Below are positions 1 through 14,879 of a DNA stretch of 64,000 nt, piece after piece. This DNA is from Dimargaris cristalligena (lineage: Eukaryota; Kickxellomycota; Dimargaritomycetes; Dimargaritales; Dimargaritaceae). Each line of letters starts with the position of its first letter. Within the stretch, counting starts at the first letter, position 1. The stretch spans positions 1-64,000 of the forward strand of contig JANBQC010000074.1 of assembly GCA_027576995.1 (NCBI GenBank), given 5' to 3'. The notes under the pieces were generated by a model. It was not told where the DNA came from, made no database searches, and saw only the letters and a list, made by a program, of their open reading frames with translations. A program made the translations under genes and the position numbers.

Positions 1-402
1 CATCACCTTTCCCTTTTATTATCTATCTTTTCAAATAAAGTTCAGTTTTCAAGGATTTGATTTCAGTTCTTTACACTACCTAGTCTTCCTTGTAGTTTAC
101 ATGTATCTCTGATCCCTGTATCTATACCTTGTAACTAAGAAAAATTGGGATGTCCCCATAAAACTCACCAATGCTGCCTGTCAAGATCTCAAGCACCTAT
201 TTTGCACCCTCTCAGATACCATACTAAGCCATCTGATCCTGTCCCCAGGGCTTTGTATGGACCTATGATTCCAACCTTGGGTATAGGGTGTGGACACCTA
301 CTTAGTCCTAACTCTATATTCCCACATTAGAGCTTATAGTTGTCAAAAATGTGTTGTAAAGGAACCTACTGAGTATAATCTACCACTAAATAAAACTGTG
401 GA

Positions 403-960
403 TGGATACTACCTGTGTAGTGGCAGCAATAAATGGGTATGGGTCTCAGAGTCACCAATTAAACAAAATCATTCAGTGGATTTGGGAATTAGTAGCAAGA
501 AATAAGATCATCATATTTGGGGATACAAACCACCTGGTGGGGATACTGACTACTGAGGCTGATTTCCTATCATGAATACAACAACACAAAGATTAGAAGC
601 TGGATCAGGGATTATTTGTACCCCTCAGTCACTTACATAGGCCTTATACCATTGACTGGTTTGCCAGTCCCTGGAATGCCCAGTTACTGTGCTTTTGCAC
701 CCTGCAGGCCCATCCAAGGGTTGTACTGATGAATGCCTTCTATCAGGACTGATCAAAGGAGAGTAGTGAGTTCAATCCCCCATTTGGTATCATTGGCCAG
801 GTCCTAGTGAAAATAATCCAGGAACAAGTTTGGGGGATGCTACGTCTGCCTCTTTGGAGAGGCCAGCCCTGGTGGCTGATAACTATCTCCCATACTCAGC
901 AGATTATTGAGCTGCCCACCCATGGATAATAGGCAATACCTCCAGCTGGATCCTCCCAAC
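403..960 (+). pseudogene. RNase H / connection region of a DIRS-like element (broken)
   Basis: Read in the frame that covers 652-900, the translation contains IDWFASPWNAQLLCF, then NPPFGIIGQVLVKIIQEQ and LPLWRGQPWW. These match the highly recognisable C-terminal signature of DIRS-type RNase H regions: a D-x-F-A-S block, a PPF-x-LI block and a PLW-x-x-QPWW block. A stop codon interrupts the block after NAFYQD, and another frame is needed upstream (IIIFGDTNHL...EADFLS, near 505-570), so this is a pseudogene. The family assignment rests on the order and spacing of these motifs. Confidence 0.75.
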
Positions 961-1379
961 TAATGCCAACACCCTTCCTAAATTGGTAGTAGAAAATGGT
1001 TGTGGCTCATTTTTAAACACTCTCAACTACAGGGAGTTATTCTGCCCTCATTGTGGGTCACTGGTTACAGTAATTGGCCCCAGACTTAAAAGAAAATACT
1101 ATTGCAAAAACAATATTGTCAAATAGTCTCTCCCAATCCACCTGGAGGACGTATAAGAGCCATCACCATCAATATCTGTAGGTTTGTAGTTCTACTGGAG
1201 TTTTGGCACATCCTATTTCAAGTGTGACCCTAATTGCCTATATTACTCATCTATATACTGCAAGGGCGAACCCCTGTTCATTACCAGGAAAATTAATGTT
1301 GCTGACAAAATTTGACAAGATTACATTTGGCCAGGTACAGTACTTGGAGGAGGCGGCCTCTCAATTTTAAAAGGGTCAT

Positions 1380-1990
1380 GTGGTGGCCTACTACCGCGAC
1401 TTCCCTGAAGCCAAGGACCCTCAGGGTGCCTGTCTGATTCTGATGCAACTATATAGGAACCTCTATACCCCCGGGTGGGTACCAAATCCAACACAGCTTA
1501 AGGGAGCCACCCTATTTATCCTGGGAATTATCTTTGGTCTAAACACCAGCTCATTAGTGGCATTAAGGTCTCAGGACATGACCCTTCGGGACTACTCTTT
1601 GTCCATTTTCATCATTGGCAAAAAACGGAAAGCATATTTGGAGGGTGTCCATCAGGTGGCAAGTCCGATTTGCCAGTGATTTAGGGTAACACTCTAGAGT
1701 TATCTCACTTTAGTTAAGACAGGCGGCTTCTGGAAGACTTATAAGACATATCTGGCTGCCTGGGTTACTCGGAGCATCCAGACACTTTTGGAATCCTTTG
1801 GACACCATAGCACTATCATATCAGGATATTTGTCTCATAGCTTAAGGAAGACCATGGTTGCTGGTATGCTTGCTGTAAAGGTGGACCCATTAAGAGTATT
1901 GGACTGGGGATGCTAAGATGCCTTGGAGATTATGCGGGCATGCTGCCGAGTATCTCTACCTTATCAGATTGATTCACGTCTTGTTTTTTC
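1380..1990 (+). pseudogene. Tyrosine recombinase of the DIRS-like element (broken)
   Basis: One frame reads through 1380-1990 with in-frame stops at 1677, about 1692 and 1917. The first half contains LFILGIIFGLNTSSLVALRS, which aligns with the box I region of tyrosine recombinases. Here the usual catalytic arginine after G-L is an asparagine. The second half contains SHSLRKTMVAGML (His codon at 1836), which matches the H-x-x-R box, followed by VLDWG, matching the H/W position. A convincing nucleophilic tyrosine is not visible in the final block. The stops and the altered catalytic position mean it is not functional. Confidence 0.75.
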
Positions 1991-2010
1991 CTTCATCATT
2001 TAAAATCCGA

Positions 2011-2551
2011 AGTCCTTTAGTTTACACAGTTTTATATATTTATATTAGTCTTAAATAGCCTTAGGACAACTCTGGTGTATTGGAGTTGTTATTTTTTCGA
2101 GCGGTAGGGTTATTGGGAATAGGCATCTATTAACGAAAATTTGTTTCTGTATCTTTCTCCTTCTTTTATTCCTTCCTACCAGCCAACCCTAGTGGTTTAT
2201 TCTATTTTTCCAGTCAAAATTTTATCTGTGTCGTGGTCTTTTCACATGTGCACGACGACTTTTCGGTTATTTGCAGACCGTGGACTTGTCCATTTAGTGT
2301 AATAAGTAGCGCTAATAAAATCACAAACGTTAACGGCATCTATTAACGATAATATAATGAGGGCTAACTTGTGACCCGTGCCAAATTAGGCCTCTAAACT
2401 TCCAGACCCAGCCATTGGTTATGAACACCAATGCCCTGTAAGGCAATGTTCGCAAATTCCCTTCTCCATTCTATTCGCTATGCGCATTTCTGGTGCATCC
2501 TCTTATCCCCTCATCCTATTACTCTTTCGCCAATTTACTTTCATTAGGTGC
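2011..2551. other. Intergenic segment upstream of the ArfGAP gene
   Basis: No coding potential is recognised. CpG frequency rises again here compared with the retroelement to the left. The segment presumably holds the promoter of the ArfGAP gene; no clear TATA element is seen close to the start. Confidence 0.4.
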
Positions 2552-5053
<2,502 letters not shown>

Positions 5054-6834
5054 ATCCGCCCTAATCGAATTAATGACCATTTCGGCAAATCTCTCTATAC
5101 CCATCCCCTATTCCCCCCTCCTCCTCCTTTCCCATTTATTTTTCATGGCAACGGCATGGAGCTAGGCATAAAGGTACATACACTTCTCCTACCCCCCCCC
5201 TCAGTCTCGTCGGCATGACAATGTTATTTTGTTAGTCGAGCACCTGCCTGGCTTCCTATTACCGCTAAACACGAAGCGGCTGGTGTTAGTCTTGGGCAAT
5301 GCATGGTCCAACATGAATACACGATGGGTTACCGCATTCCCAATCCCCCCTCACCCTTTCTAAGATTTTTATATATACATATTTATAAATATATGTATTT
5401 TTGAGACATCAATGTCGCCTCTAATTTGGCTTAATATCAACTGGCCAAATACATACCGCTTCACTCACTTTAACTATAACCAGCTGCTTCACACCAGGGT
5501 GATGGAATTTTGGTCATGCGCTTCATCTGCCACTACAGCTGTGTCGGTAATTTTAGACCTACACTCTAAAAGCCAGTCGAATCTTGGTGAAATGCTAGAA
5601 TCTGAAACATTAGTTTTCTCTCTCATTCTAACGGTCCCTCTCGCAATTACTACCATCAGAATCAGGAGATCCGGCCCTGAAATGCTCGCCCAGCCTTTCC
5701 ATTACCGACGAAATTGGCTAGTCGCCCAGGGACATCCAAGCACCTTTCAAGAGCTGGACTGAAACTACCCCCCCCCCTTGAAATCCGTACTGATACACCA
5801 TACCATTGCTTAAAAAGTCGGCTCCGTACAGCGTAAAAAGTTGAAACTGTAAATGGCCTGACGGGGACATAGATTGTCCATCCATTTCGCCCACGCCATC
5901 ATAACGGGCCTAGCCACATTAACCGTAATAGGACTCTAACACAGTGTGGGTTGCTGTCCATCACTTAGCGGACTTCAACATCGACTCCCACTTTTCAATT
6001 GACCCGTTCGGTTTATTAATCAACCGACCGTTGGCAATGGTACTACTAATCGGTTGGCCCTCGAATGGTGCCTACTGACTTGTAAAAACCATAATCAACC
6101 ACTGAATTCAATTTCTATGAAATGATAATTCTTGCATCATTTATAATTTGTGTATAGTTCGATGCGCTAATTGTCGACTCTACCCAGAGTACCCTATAAA
6201 GCATAACAGTACCACCTCTCCAGTGGCGGATTCATTTGTTTCAGATTATATACACAATGAACAACATAAACAGTAATAGACGTATATTATTTTTGGGAGA
6301 AGCCGGGGAGTCCCTTCCGCATCCCTATTGTCCAGTCGTATGGACATGAGCCCCTGGCCCAACCACAAGTCATTAATGACGGTGGGCTTATTAATAACTC
6401 CCTGTGGCTCATTCTGCAAATAAACACTGACCGATAATTTCGGATCATCCCAATGTACGATGGAGAGGCCCGGTCCGGTTCATAATACGCCAAAACGCTT
6501 GATTTGGTTACATTATTAGATAATAAATCTATGATGTTTATAAGTGGCTAGGATGTCACATCAAGTCAGTGTCGTTTACATTAAGCCCTATTAAGATATA
6601 CATCGACAGTCGCAGAAAGCGTAGCCGATTAGAACGTGACCCCTCGCAGGTCGAAAAGGCATGTTTATTTGGGCACCCCGTTCATATTTGGCAGGAATAT
6701 GCTTAGCCATCGAAAAGACTAGGCAGTATACCACGAATTTTTCAATGCTTGATCCCGTGCATTCAGCCATATAATAGGTTAAAAGATCTTTTATACGCCA
6801 TGTTTTCCTTTAGTTAGATTAAACGAATCTGTTC

Positions 6835-6920
6835 TTTTTTTTAAAAAAAATGATCCTGATAAGCCGCCCGTGAATTTCCGCCATTGTACTGACCAGGTAT
6901 CCCAGCTTTTTTTTAAAAAA
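6835..6920. repeat. Paired T-tract/A-tract blocks
   Basis: Eight T followed by eight A at 6835-6850, and eight T followed by six A at 6907-6920. Both are near-perfect inverted repeats, about 70 bases apart. No function is assigned. Confidence 0.6.
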
Positions 6921-8018
6921 TAAAAGAATCAGTGGTCGAAAGATCTGACGGCGTTGATCCGATAGAATGAATGTTGACACCCCATCTCAACCTGTCTACC
7001 ACCCCCTCTTTCCCACCTCACTGGCCATGTATTGCCATTGGTAAACTTCAAGAAGATATATTTGTGTATATTGTCGCATATTCTAAATTATATACCGAGC
7101 CAGTCTATGGGGAGGAAGGAGGAGGATGATGTACAAAAGGTTATTCACTACCCAAGTCGATTCCAATCGTCAGGGCCTGCCAATAGGCGAGGGTTTTGGA
7201 TTTCCCACCAGCACAGACATTCCAGAAACATTAATGGTTTAACAGACGCTCATTCGAAGAACCCACATAGGGGAATAAGGACATTCGGTAACGTTTGCGG
7301 TTTCTTTGTACATTTCACTTGGCGAATCCGTCACCAATCCTAGTGAAAATGATAGTGTGCTATCCTTAATAAGGTAATTAAAGGGGCAGATGCTAAGTCC
7401 TTGGCGACGGGGATTGGTTAGACTACCTTACATGTTAACACCCCGTGTCCACACGTCTGTGGTGGTGGGTGTTTTGATGCGGGTGTGTGTAGAGTGGAAT
7501 GCGTTATTGTGTATGTGTGGGTGTGGATGTGTATGGATGGATACGGTGATGGGCTCACCCCTACTGTAAGAATGGTCGCGCCACTCAGAGTGTCTATAAA
7601 TGTCACAAATCTCCCACTCAAGAAATCGGGATTAGCTGATTCGTGTTGGTCATTCGTCCGTATCCCTTTTCCCTCGTCAAGTATGGGAGTGTCTGTGTGT
7701 ATACAAAGTTTCAGAAAGCCAGTAATTAGCCACAGTGGAAAAGGCAAAGAAGTGGGGACCCACCAGCGCCAATGGTCGGTGACTGACTTTTTCGTCCTTC
7801 CGTAAAAATGGGGTAGGCACCTTTGGTGGAGGGGAATAAGGAAGTAAAACAGGGGTGGAATACTATGTTTTCCGAGGTTTCTGGATTCTAATCTAACCAA
7901 TCGAATAGTGCAGATATCTCGCTTAGACCAGGCCATGTAACATTAGGCTCATAACAGGGGGCCAAAAGTACTTGGAAAAAAAATCTGACCACCCCTGAGC
8001 AAGAGGCATAATTGCCGC

Positions 8019-8042
8019 CATCGAGAATATATATTCTCGATG
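8019..8042. repeat. Perfect 24-base palindrome
   Basis: The half-site CATCGAGAATAT is followed directly by its reverse complement with no spacer. It could extrude as a hairpin or bind a dimeric protein, but nothing nearby indicates a role. Confidence 0.7.
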
Positions 8043-10629
8043 AAGAATCGGTGGCCATTGTGCTAATGCTTTTCGGCATGGCTGGGTGACATCGGCGAAA
8101 AGTCGATTAGACCAATATTCTGGGAGGGCTTACAGGGATCCGCTTTAACATGGGTTAATTCCGGAAGGGATAGTGGATTGGGTTCAAAGAGTCGGTTTAC
8201 ATAAAATGCTTAAAAGACCCAGGAATTCCCAATATATTGTTACTAGGCACATACAAGGTAGTAGTAGGGGGAACCCCCCCTCTTCGACAATAGATTCGAC
8301 CTGAAACAAACAAAATGGCATCCAAAGCGCGAGAATTATTAATGGCAGATATATTCAAACACCACTTAGGAAGTATTCGATGACTATAGGTACCTGCCAC
8401 CTAGTCAAATCCATGGATATTGTCAAGACATTTCAAGCATTTACGATATTGTGAAAGTTATTGGCCAGGAATCCGACTTCAGGAAATCGTACTTATTATA
8501 TCGGATAGAGGATGGTGTGGCAGGACCAACTGTACGGGATAGAATAAGAATCATTTGAAAGATCTGGGGCCCTTTTGGGGTGGAATATCTTTGCTGACGA
8601 CCTGCGTGTGAAGCCAAGGGTATCACGAGTAGGCCAATCCTGCTAATGCAGTGGGAAGATAGGGGGGCTGACTTTGGCATAATGCCTATATCCTGGTATC
8701 ATTGGCTTAACAAAATTTAGCCGCCCAGGAGCCTCTTTCAATGGCTAGGTGGTGAATACCTTCGATAAATGAGCCGCGGAATACAGCCAGAGTTACGATT
8801 GAATGGCCGACCGATGGGCAGGTCCTTCGCGCTGATTGACTAGAGAAGTTCCAGCAAAATTAGAAATACGCCACTACGGTGGGTATGATCCACTGGTGGT
8901 ATGGTTGAGTCAGATGGTCCGGTCCAGTCGAGTGGTATTACCTTCAGAAATGCCCTTGCCTCTTCATTAACCTAACTCCCAATCCCGTGAACCGATCTAA
9001 AGAGGACTTTAAACCTTGGCCTATTGGGTTGAGGTGAGGCCGAGATCTCAAATTTACTCCCTATTCAGAGATACGCGTAATCCCATTTGTCCATAATTAC
9101 TAACCTATTCAAACTTTTTGGCTGAAGAGAATATCCTCAATCCGAATCAAAACAAAAATCTTACAATCAATGGATCCGCGCTAACTGACTGCCATACCAA
9201 TGTATCGCCCTATAGGGGGCTAATAATGGATGGCGTCCATGGGTAGCAGTTGGTTTTGAGGTAACAGGCATACATTGCGCCTGAGAGATACATCTTGAAT
9301 AACTTTAAAAGCCTTCTGGGCCGCGGGTCCATTTCACTCTATTTTGACTTGGAAGAATGCCAATAAGCGGCGTGAGCCGCTTCGCTTTACAGTGTCTAAT
9401 TTAAAACAACAACAACGACTTACACTACTTACTACACTAAGGGGATGGCGAGACACACTGGTTAGTGGGGACTAATAATGCAAGCCTTCGGCTGTAGGGT
9501 GGTCAGCAAAAGCTTAATTCAGGTCTACTATTATTGACATCAAAATAAGTTCCAATGTCCATCACCAAGTCACCATTAGCAACCATCATAATCACTTGTA
9601 TGTGTTGCCCCGTGTCGGGAGGCGAATTCGTTATATTAATTGAACAGTACATTAGAACGACCGGTGGGCATTATTCTCAAGGGTCATTATTTTTGAATAG
9701 GTCGCTCCAACAGGTGCTGGGAACCGATGGATTAGAGGTATAATCCAACAAAGAGGAGGATTGCCACTAACCAACAGTCCTACAAACAGATACAAGACCT
9801 ATCAATTATGGCCACCAAGACCCAGGGGTGCCTTACCGTCTCTCACTCTAGGGTATAGGGCTGGCAACTTAAAATGTGCCGATCCTTTGATTTTATACCA
9901 CCCAGATTGGGGACAATTCCTCATCGAGGGGGCTTTTTGCAGTACGAACCGGATTCCAGGCTTCATTAGCATTACCGCAAGGGCATCTGCCTTTGAAGTT
10001 TGCGAAACGACTCCCTATTAATACGCCAGGGTAATGCAGGGGTTATCGCCCCAATTAAATAGGTCCCCAATGAAGGGCTTGTTCACTCTTCGAATATATA
10101 TATTAAAAACGATATCAAGTCGGACCTATAAGCATCGGGTGGCACACTCTTAATATTGGGACGCTGGGCTGATAGTCAATAATGGAAGTGGCTAGCCGTG
10201 ACGAAGCCAGCGTTCCGTATGTAGCCCACATCGTGTCGCGACTAGCCAAAGCCCTACTCATTAGCGCCAATAATAGTTTATATCAATAGCCATAAAATGA
10301 AAACATCGGTAAACCAGATAATACATTAAGTAGCCAACTACTGGTATTAACTAGCGTAGAGCGTTTTCCCCATTTGGTATCACAATGGGCATATATTATT
10401 AATGCCTGATCCTAAAACTGACGGTCAGCGTTGCTCAATATTTCCCAAAACGGATGAGTAAACTCCGAGAACCGTGAGTAAAAATTGTAGTGCCTGTGTA
10501 GGCTATTCAGAGTCGGTCCGATGTTCTTCCTAGTGATAGGAATCGGTCACATTTCGGGAAACTCCTCAAAAGACAAGAACTTGCCGGTATTGGGCCTTTA
10601 TTTCCCTTTTCTATTTCCAGCAAAGCGGA

Positions 10630-11194
10630 ATGGAAAATGAAGTGTCGCAGATGTTGTCCACCGGAAGTTCAGAATATCTTCGAGACTACTCCGACTTTGT
10701 CGATTTACGGCTTAGCGTATATTGGCATTTGAGAGGATGCGAATGGAAAGTAAGTTGTATATTTATTTTGTGAGCGTCCAACCTAGGTATAGGGTATGGC
10801 ATTATTTCCAAGGAGCATACTCGTTTGGTTGATAATCTAATTAGTGCATGATCTTAGGGTGAAGTAACGACACATAGTGTGGCCGGGCTCGATTAATGGG
10901 ATGCGGTTAGGCTGGTGGGCTAGGATTGGTGGAAGCCTATTTAACCTTTCGCTTAGATAACATAGGGCCCCGGGGCCTTGAAATCAGGTTGTGCCCGATG
11001 AACTGGCCATCGACAAACCAGTAGGAAATGGCCGATCACAAGTTCATGGCATGGTCATTCATCTTACCCCATACCAAGTAGAGCCATGGGAAATGGCTTT
11101 GGCGAAGCCAAACAGTAAATCCCCCCACTCCCGTTCTTCCATTCTGGCCCGCTTTTTCTTGAGCGCCCCCGCCTATGTTTTGGGGCAGAACTAG
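10630..11194 (+). CDS. Candidate small two-exon gene, unrecognised
   Basis: A frame starting at ATG 10630 runs to 10749, where GTAAGT is a strong splice donor. A second frame follows the acceptor AATCAG, whose last base is 10987, and ends at the TAG at 11192-11194. Both ends are in phase 0 and the join gives about 108 residues. A further acceptor (TTTCCAG) sits nine bases before the ATG, so an upstream exon is also possible. The product would start MENEVSQMLSTGSSEYLRDY. I recognise no family in it. Open frames of this size arise by chance, so this is a proposal only. Confidence 0.2.
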
Positions 11195-13623
11195 GCCAAA
11201 TTTCCAAAAAAAAAAATATGCGCGGTAATAGTAAGCTTTCAAGAGAACGGATGTGGATTCGGTGAAGGTAAAACCCGACTTAGTTCGTAAGTAGAGTTGT
11301 TCACATTGAACTAACGCAAGTCAAAGTAATGCCAAACGTAAAAAAGAAATTGGGAAGAGGCCAGATGAAATCTGGTTAGCGGTATTTTTTTTAAGAAAAA
11401 ACAAATAAACGCATATAATACGATAAACTTATAGTACTTACTTTCTTGATGTAACTCCTCCCACTTTCGACGGTGGCGGATCTCCAAACCCCTGGAGGGC
11501 GACGCAAGCAAACATCAATGTTTTACGCTGATTGTAGGCGGGCTTTGACTCTAATGCTGAAGCTTAGTACGATGCCTCAAGCACCGCTACACGGTTTAAC
11601 AGACGACGAGTGGTACTATTCATGGAAATTGGGAAGCAGGTATCGACCCTCACATAATATATCTAGAAATGAATAGTGCCGAACAGAAAGAACAAAGACC
11701 GAGACGGGCAAATGATGACACAAAGTTTATATACCTGACTGAGCTATCGACTGCGGGTTTGCTTGTTGGGATACCACGTGGTCTTGATTGACGTTGTGGC
11801 TGTATGCGTTATGCGTGCATACACACAGAAGCCCCCGAACAATCCATACGCGGCTGCGGCTCGACGTAGTCCCTGTTCATTATTGCCATCCTGGGGCCCA
11901 TTAGAAATAATATATTGGGGGGGGGGATACTGTACGTGGCTGTCGTTGCAGGAATGGTCGCCTTGGACGCGAGAGTAGTAATAGTATAGGAGGTAGCATA
12001 CGGGCAGGGGGTCCGACCGAATCAGATGTGGGGTTTGCATGGTTCGGCTTGTTGACGCAAATGTAGCAGATTGACGTGCTGGTATCGTAACTCCGTCCAA
12101 ATGACCCAATCCACTGTTAGGATATCACAGGGGCTATGTTTGCTTATTCGACAGGTTTTTTTATAAGCGGGGTGACTGAAAATTGGCGTTGGCTGTCAGC
12201 ATCTCCGTCTGGATGTACAAGGTACGTCGGCGAAAGCATCGCCCTATGTAACAGAGTAAAGCAGTCCTTCGCCCCGGACTTGGCTGTTGTAGCCGATTAC
12301 TACTATCAGGCACGGCTTTGATGCTTGGCTTGTCCTATGGACGCCCTCTCTGTTTCTCTTGATTATGCCGTCAACGAACCCCGACGGTGGGACTGGACCA
12401 CGTGATCTATACCGCCCTCTCTGTCTTTGCCGCTCTTTCTTTAAGGAGAGGGGGGCCTTGGATTGAGCTGCAGCGCGGCATTCAACTGAAGAGGGAAGCA
12501 ACGCATACAGCTGATGAAACATCTAATAGCCAGGGTTTATGCACTCCATTGCAGCTCCAGCGCTGGGAATTCGGGGCTGCAAGTATCAGGTCTATGCCGC
12601 ATAACTAACCAGGCCAGCAGGCCGAGATTACCAACGCCTTAATCGTTTTGCCACAGCCTGGCCCCTCTATTTTACACGGCCCCTTTGTCAAATAGAAGAC
12701 CAAGTAGCATGCTACAAGGGCGTTCTGGGCCTTAATTGATTCACTCCGCCTTAAAAACTCGAGATACATTAGCTGAGAAAATATACTAGTTTCCCTACTG
12801 GACCTGAAACAATACCAGGACCAGCACCTGGACAATAAGCGAGAACCAACGCGGTCCCCCTGGTCGGTCGACGGGGGCGCCTCGATTTCGGAAAGCTGGC
12901 CCATTCTCCCAAGACTGATTACTTGTGTACTCCTCGATAAACATATCAGCACGGCGGGATTTGTTCGGGGTTTCCACACACCCCGTTCCTAATCCAGTCG
13001 CCCCGGCCGACTGTATGGCCGAGGCAGCATAGCCGTCAATAGGCGGGCTAGGGCTGTGATTGTAACCACCAGATGGACTATAAAGAACCTAAATCAAGCA
13101 CCGGAAATGGTCCTTGGCAGCTGCCCTTTCTTCCTCCCCCACCGTCCCTTCTTTAACGTATACACTTGGGCTAATCACCGGTAGTGTGCTCCAGGAGTTC
13201 TCTCTCTCTCTTGATACAAATTGAACCCCCCGTGGGAGAGATGCCATGGTGGTTTAGGGTTTTCCGCCCATCAGACGGGCCGACAGATAACCCCCCCCCA
13301 AATGAATACGCATAGTGCGACTAGAGAAAGGGAGATACGATGTAACGAGTCGGGCCAAACGTCTTGGTTAGCTGCACGTTGTTCCGGGATGCACCGAACG
13401 TGAGGCTGGATGGACCACCCATGCCCCGGTACGCAGGGATTTGAGCCCCAGCGTACGCTTGTCAGATCTCCTGGATGCAATGGGTTCGCCCACCACACAG
13501 GGTCTGCTGGTAGTGGTCAACTGACAATGGGAAGGCCCAACGACCCCCTTACCATTCATTGGAATAAAACAGGTTGCAGCCGAGGCTTTGTTCTTGCCTT
13601 TACCAACCTTCTTCGATTTCCAT

Positions 13624-13645
13624 ACACACACACACACACACACAC
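13624..13645. repeat. CA dinucleotide microsatellite
   Basis: About eleven uninterrupted AC/CA units in the gene-poor region. Confidence 0.9.
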
Positions 13646-14847
13646 GCACACCAGGGCGTATTAAAACAATGTTTTAGGGTGACCTTTATTAGACAACACC
13701 GCTTCTGCTTATGGCATCCCCGCACAATGAACTGTGTATCTTGCTGTGTTTGTCTACCAGAAGTTGAAAATACGGGCCCTAGCCCGCCCTCTCTCCCAGG
13801 CAGGCTTTTTTTATTTGATTTTATTTCTCCGCAAGTGCGACGGTCCTCCAGTCATCTCGTGGTGTACATCGATTTACCGCCTGCTTGGCCTTGTTTTCCC
13901 CTCTATTCCTGGTCCCGCATCCCATATGGTCTTGGGGTGGTGCCATAGGCTAGGTTTTCCCATTAATTTGGGTCCTGGTTAGAATTTTTCCCCTACCCCT
14001 TTTTTGCACTGCCCGCCTTTGGCTAAATAGGCCAACCTGTTTCGGATTGCAGTATTTTTTCAAGGAATAGACCAATGGGAGCTTGGATTTCTGGTCTTTT
14101 GAATAATCCACACTAGGTGTATATTTTCATAAATAACGCGTATGCAGATGAACGAGAGGAGCTCGGCTAGGTGCGCGAACTTCGGGATTTGGCTAACCCC
14201 CTGGTTGTTGCGCCAATGTGGTTAAAAAGAATATCTGCGATTTCGCTCATTAATCTAAATAAGTAATAGCTGGAGGGGAAAGAAAATGGTACTAAGCTAA
14301 AGAAAGTCCCGGGGTTTAAAATAGGGTTCCGATCAAATCAGCTCCGAGCGTATATTACCAAAAATCCATGGTTGTCCCCCAGAAAATAAGGTGTTAAGCC
14401 TAGATGGATTTGGGAGGGGGTGGATGTATGCGCATACACGCTGGTAACCGAACTTAGGGATGGTATCCGCTCTTGCCCTCTTTCGGCGATACTCCCACCC
14501 AGCGTAGCGACGGTTTAGGTTTGGGCTAATAAAAGAGGGTACCCGGAACAAAAATGAGGGTTAGAATATTAGTGAGTGAACCCGAGTCCCTCCCCTCCAA
14601 TGTATGACGCTTGAGCGCTTCCCTGATCTGGGATCGGCCACCAACAACAGCCGTGGGTGTGGGTGCGAAAAAGTGTATATGCATTGCCTGAAACGGACAG
14701 GGTGGGGTATCTATTTTCCTCCCCCCCATCTCTCTTTCTCTCTCTTTCTTCTATCGCCCCTCCCCAATTTTTCGCAGTGGGGAGGGGTTTTTTCCCAACA
14801 CGACCCCGTTGCCAGACTATATGCGGTTGGACCTCCCCGACCGAGGC

Positions 14848-14854
14848 TATAAAA
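14848..14854 (+). promoter_or_regulatory. TATA box of the zinc-finger gene
   Basis: TATAAAA lies in GC-rich surroundings and is followed by a long T/C-rich stretch. It is the only clear TATA element upstream of the ATG at 15822 and would put transcription start near 14880, giving a leader of about 940 nt. Confidence 0.5.
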
Positions 14855-14879
14855 GAGACACCCTTCCCGCCCTTTCATC

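Larger units (their letters stand above)
1..2010 (+). mobile_element. Decayed DIRS-like retrotransposon, 3' part (RNase H region plus tyrosine recombinase)
   Basis: Conceptual translation on + gives two blocks typical of DIRS/Ngaro elements in the expected order: a retroelement RNase H region (about 400-960) followed by a tyrosine recombinase (about 1380-1980). The reverse transcriptase should lie to the left, outside the window. The reading frames carry several stops and frame changes, so the copy is dead. CpG dinucleotides are almost absent, unlike in the DNA just to the right, which fits decay of methylated sequence. The right border is not defined; I set it where the recombinase homology ends. 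The terminal repeats of the element were not located. Confidence 0.8.
5054..14847. other. Gene-poor region of about 9.8 kb
   Basis: I find no recognisable protein family, tRNA or transposon on either strand. The longest frames are 116 codons at 5412-5762 (+) and 172 codons at 7418-7936 (-); both look like chance frames with poor composition. CpG is not depleted here, so it does not resemble the decayed transposons at either end of the window. Because the ArfGAP gene next door was also invisible as a long frame, small multi-exon genes cannot be excluded. One candidate is listed at 10630-11194. The segment also has a 24-base palindrome and two T-run/A-run blocks. Confidence 0.5.

Noticed and set aside
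7418..7936. 172-codon frame on the minus strand
   Set aside because: The composition looks random, the His/Thr-rich tail comes from a GT-rich stretch on the other strand, and no family motif is seen.
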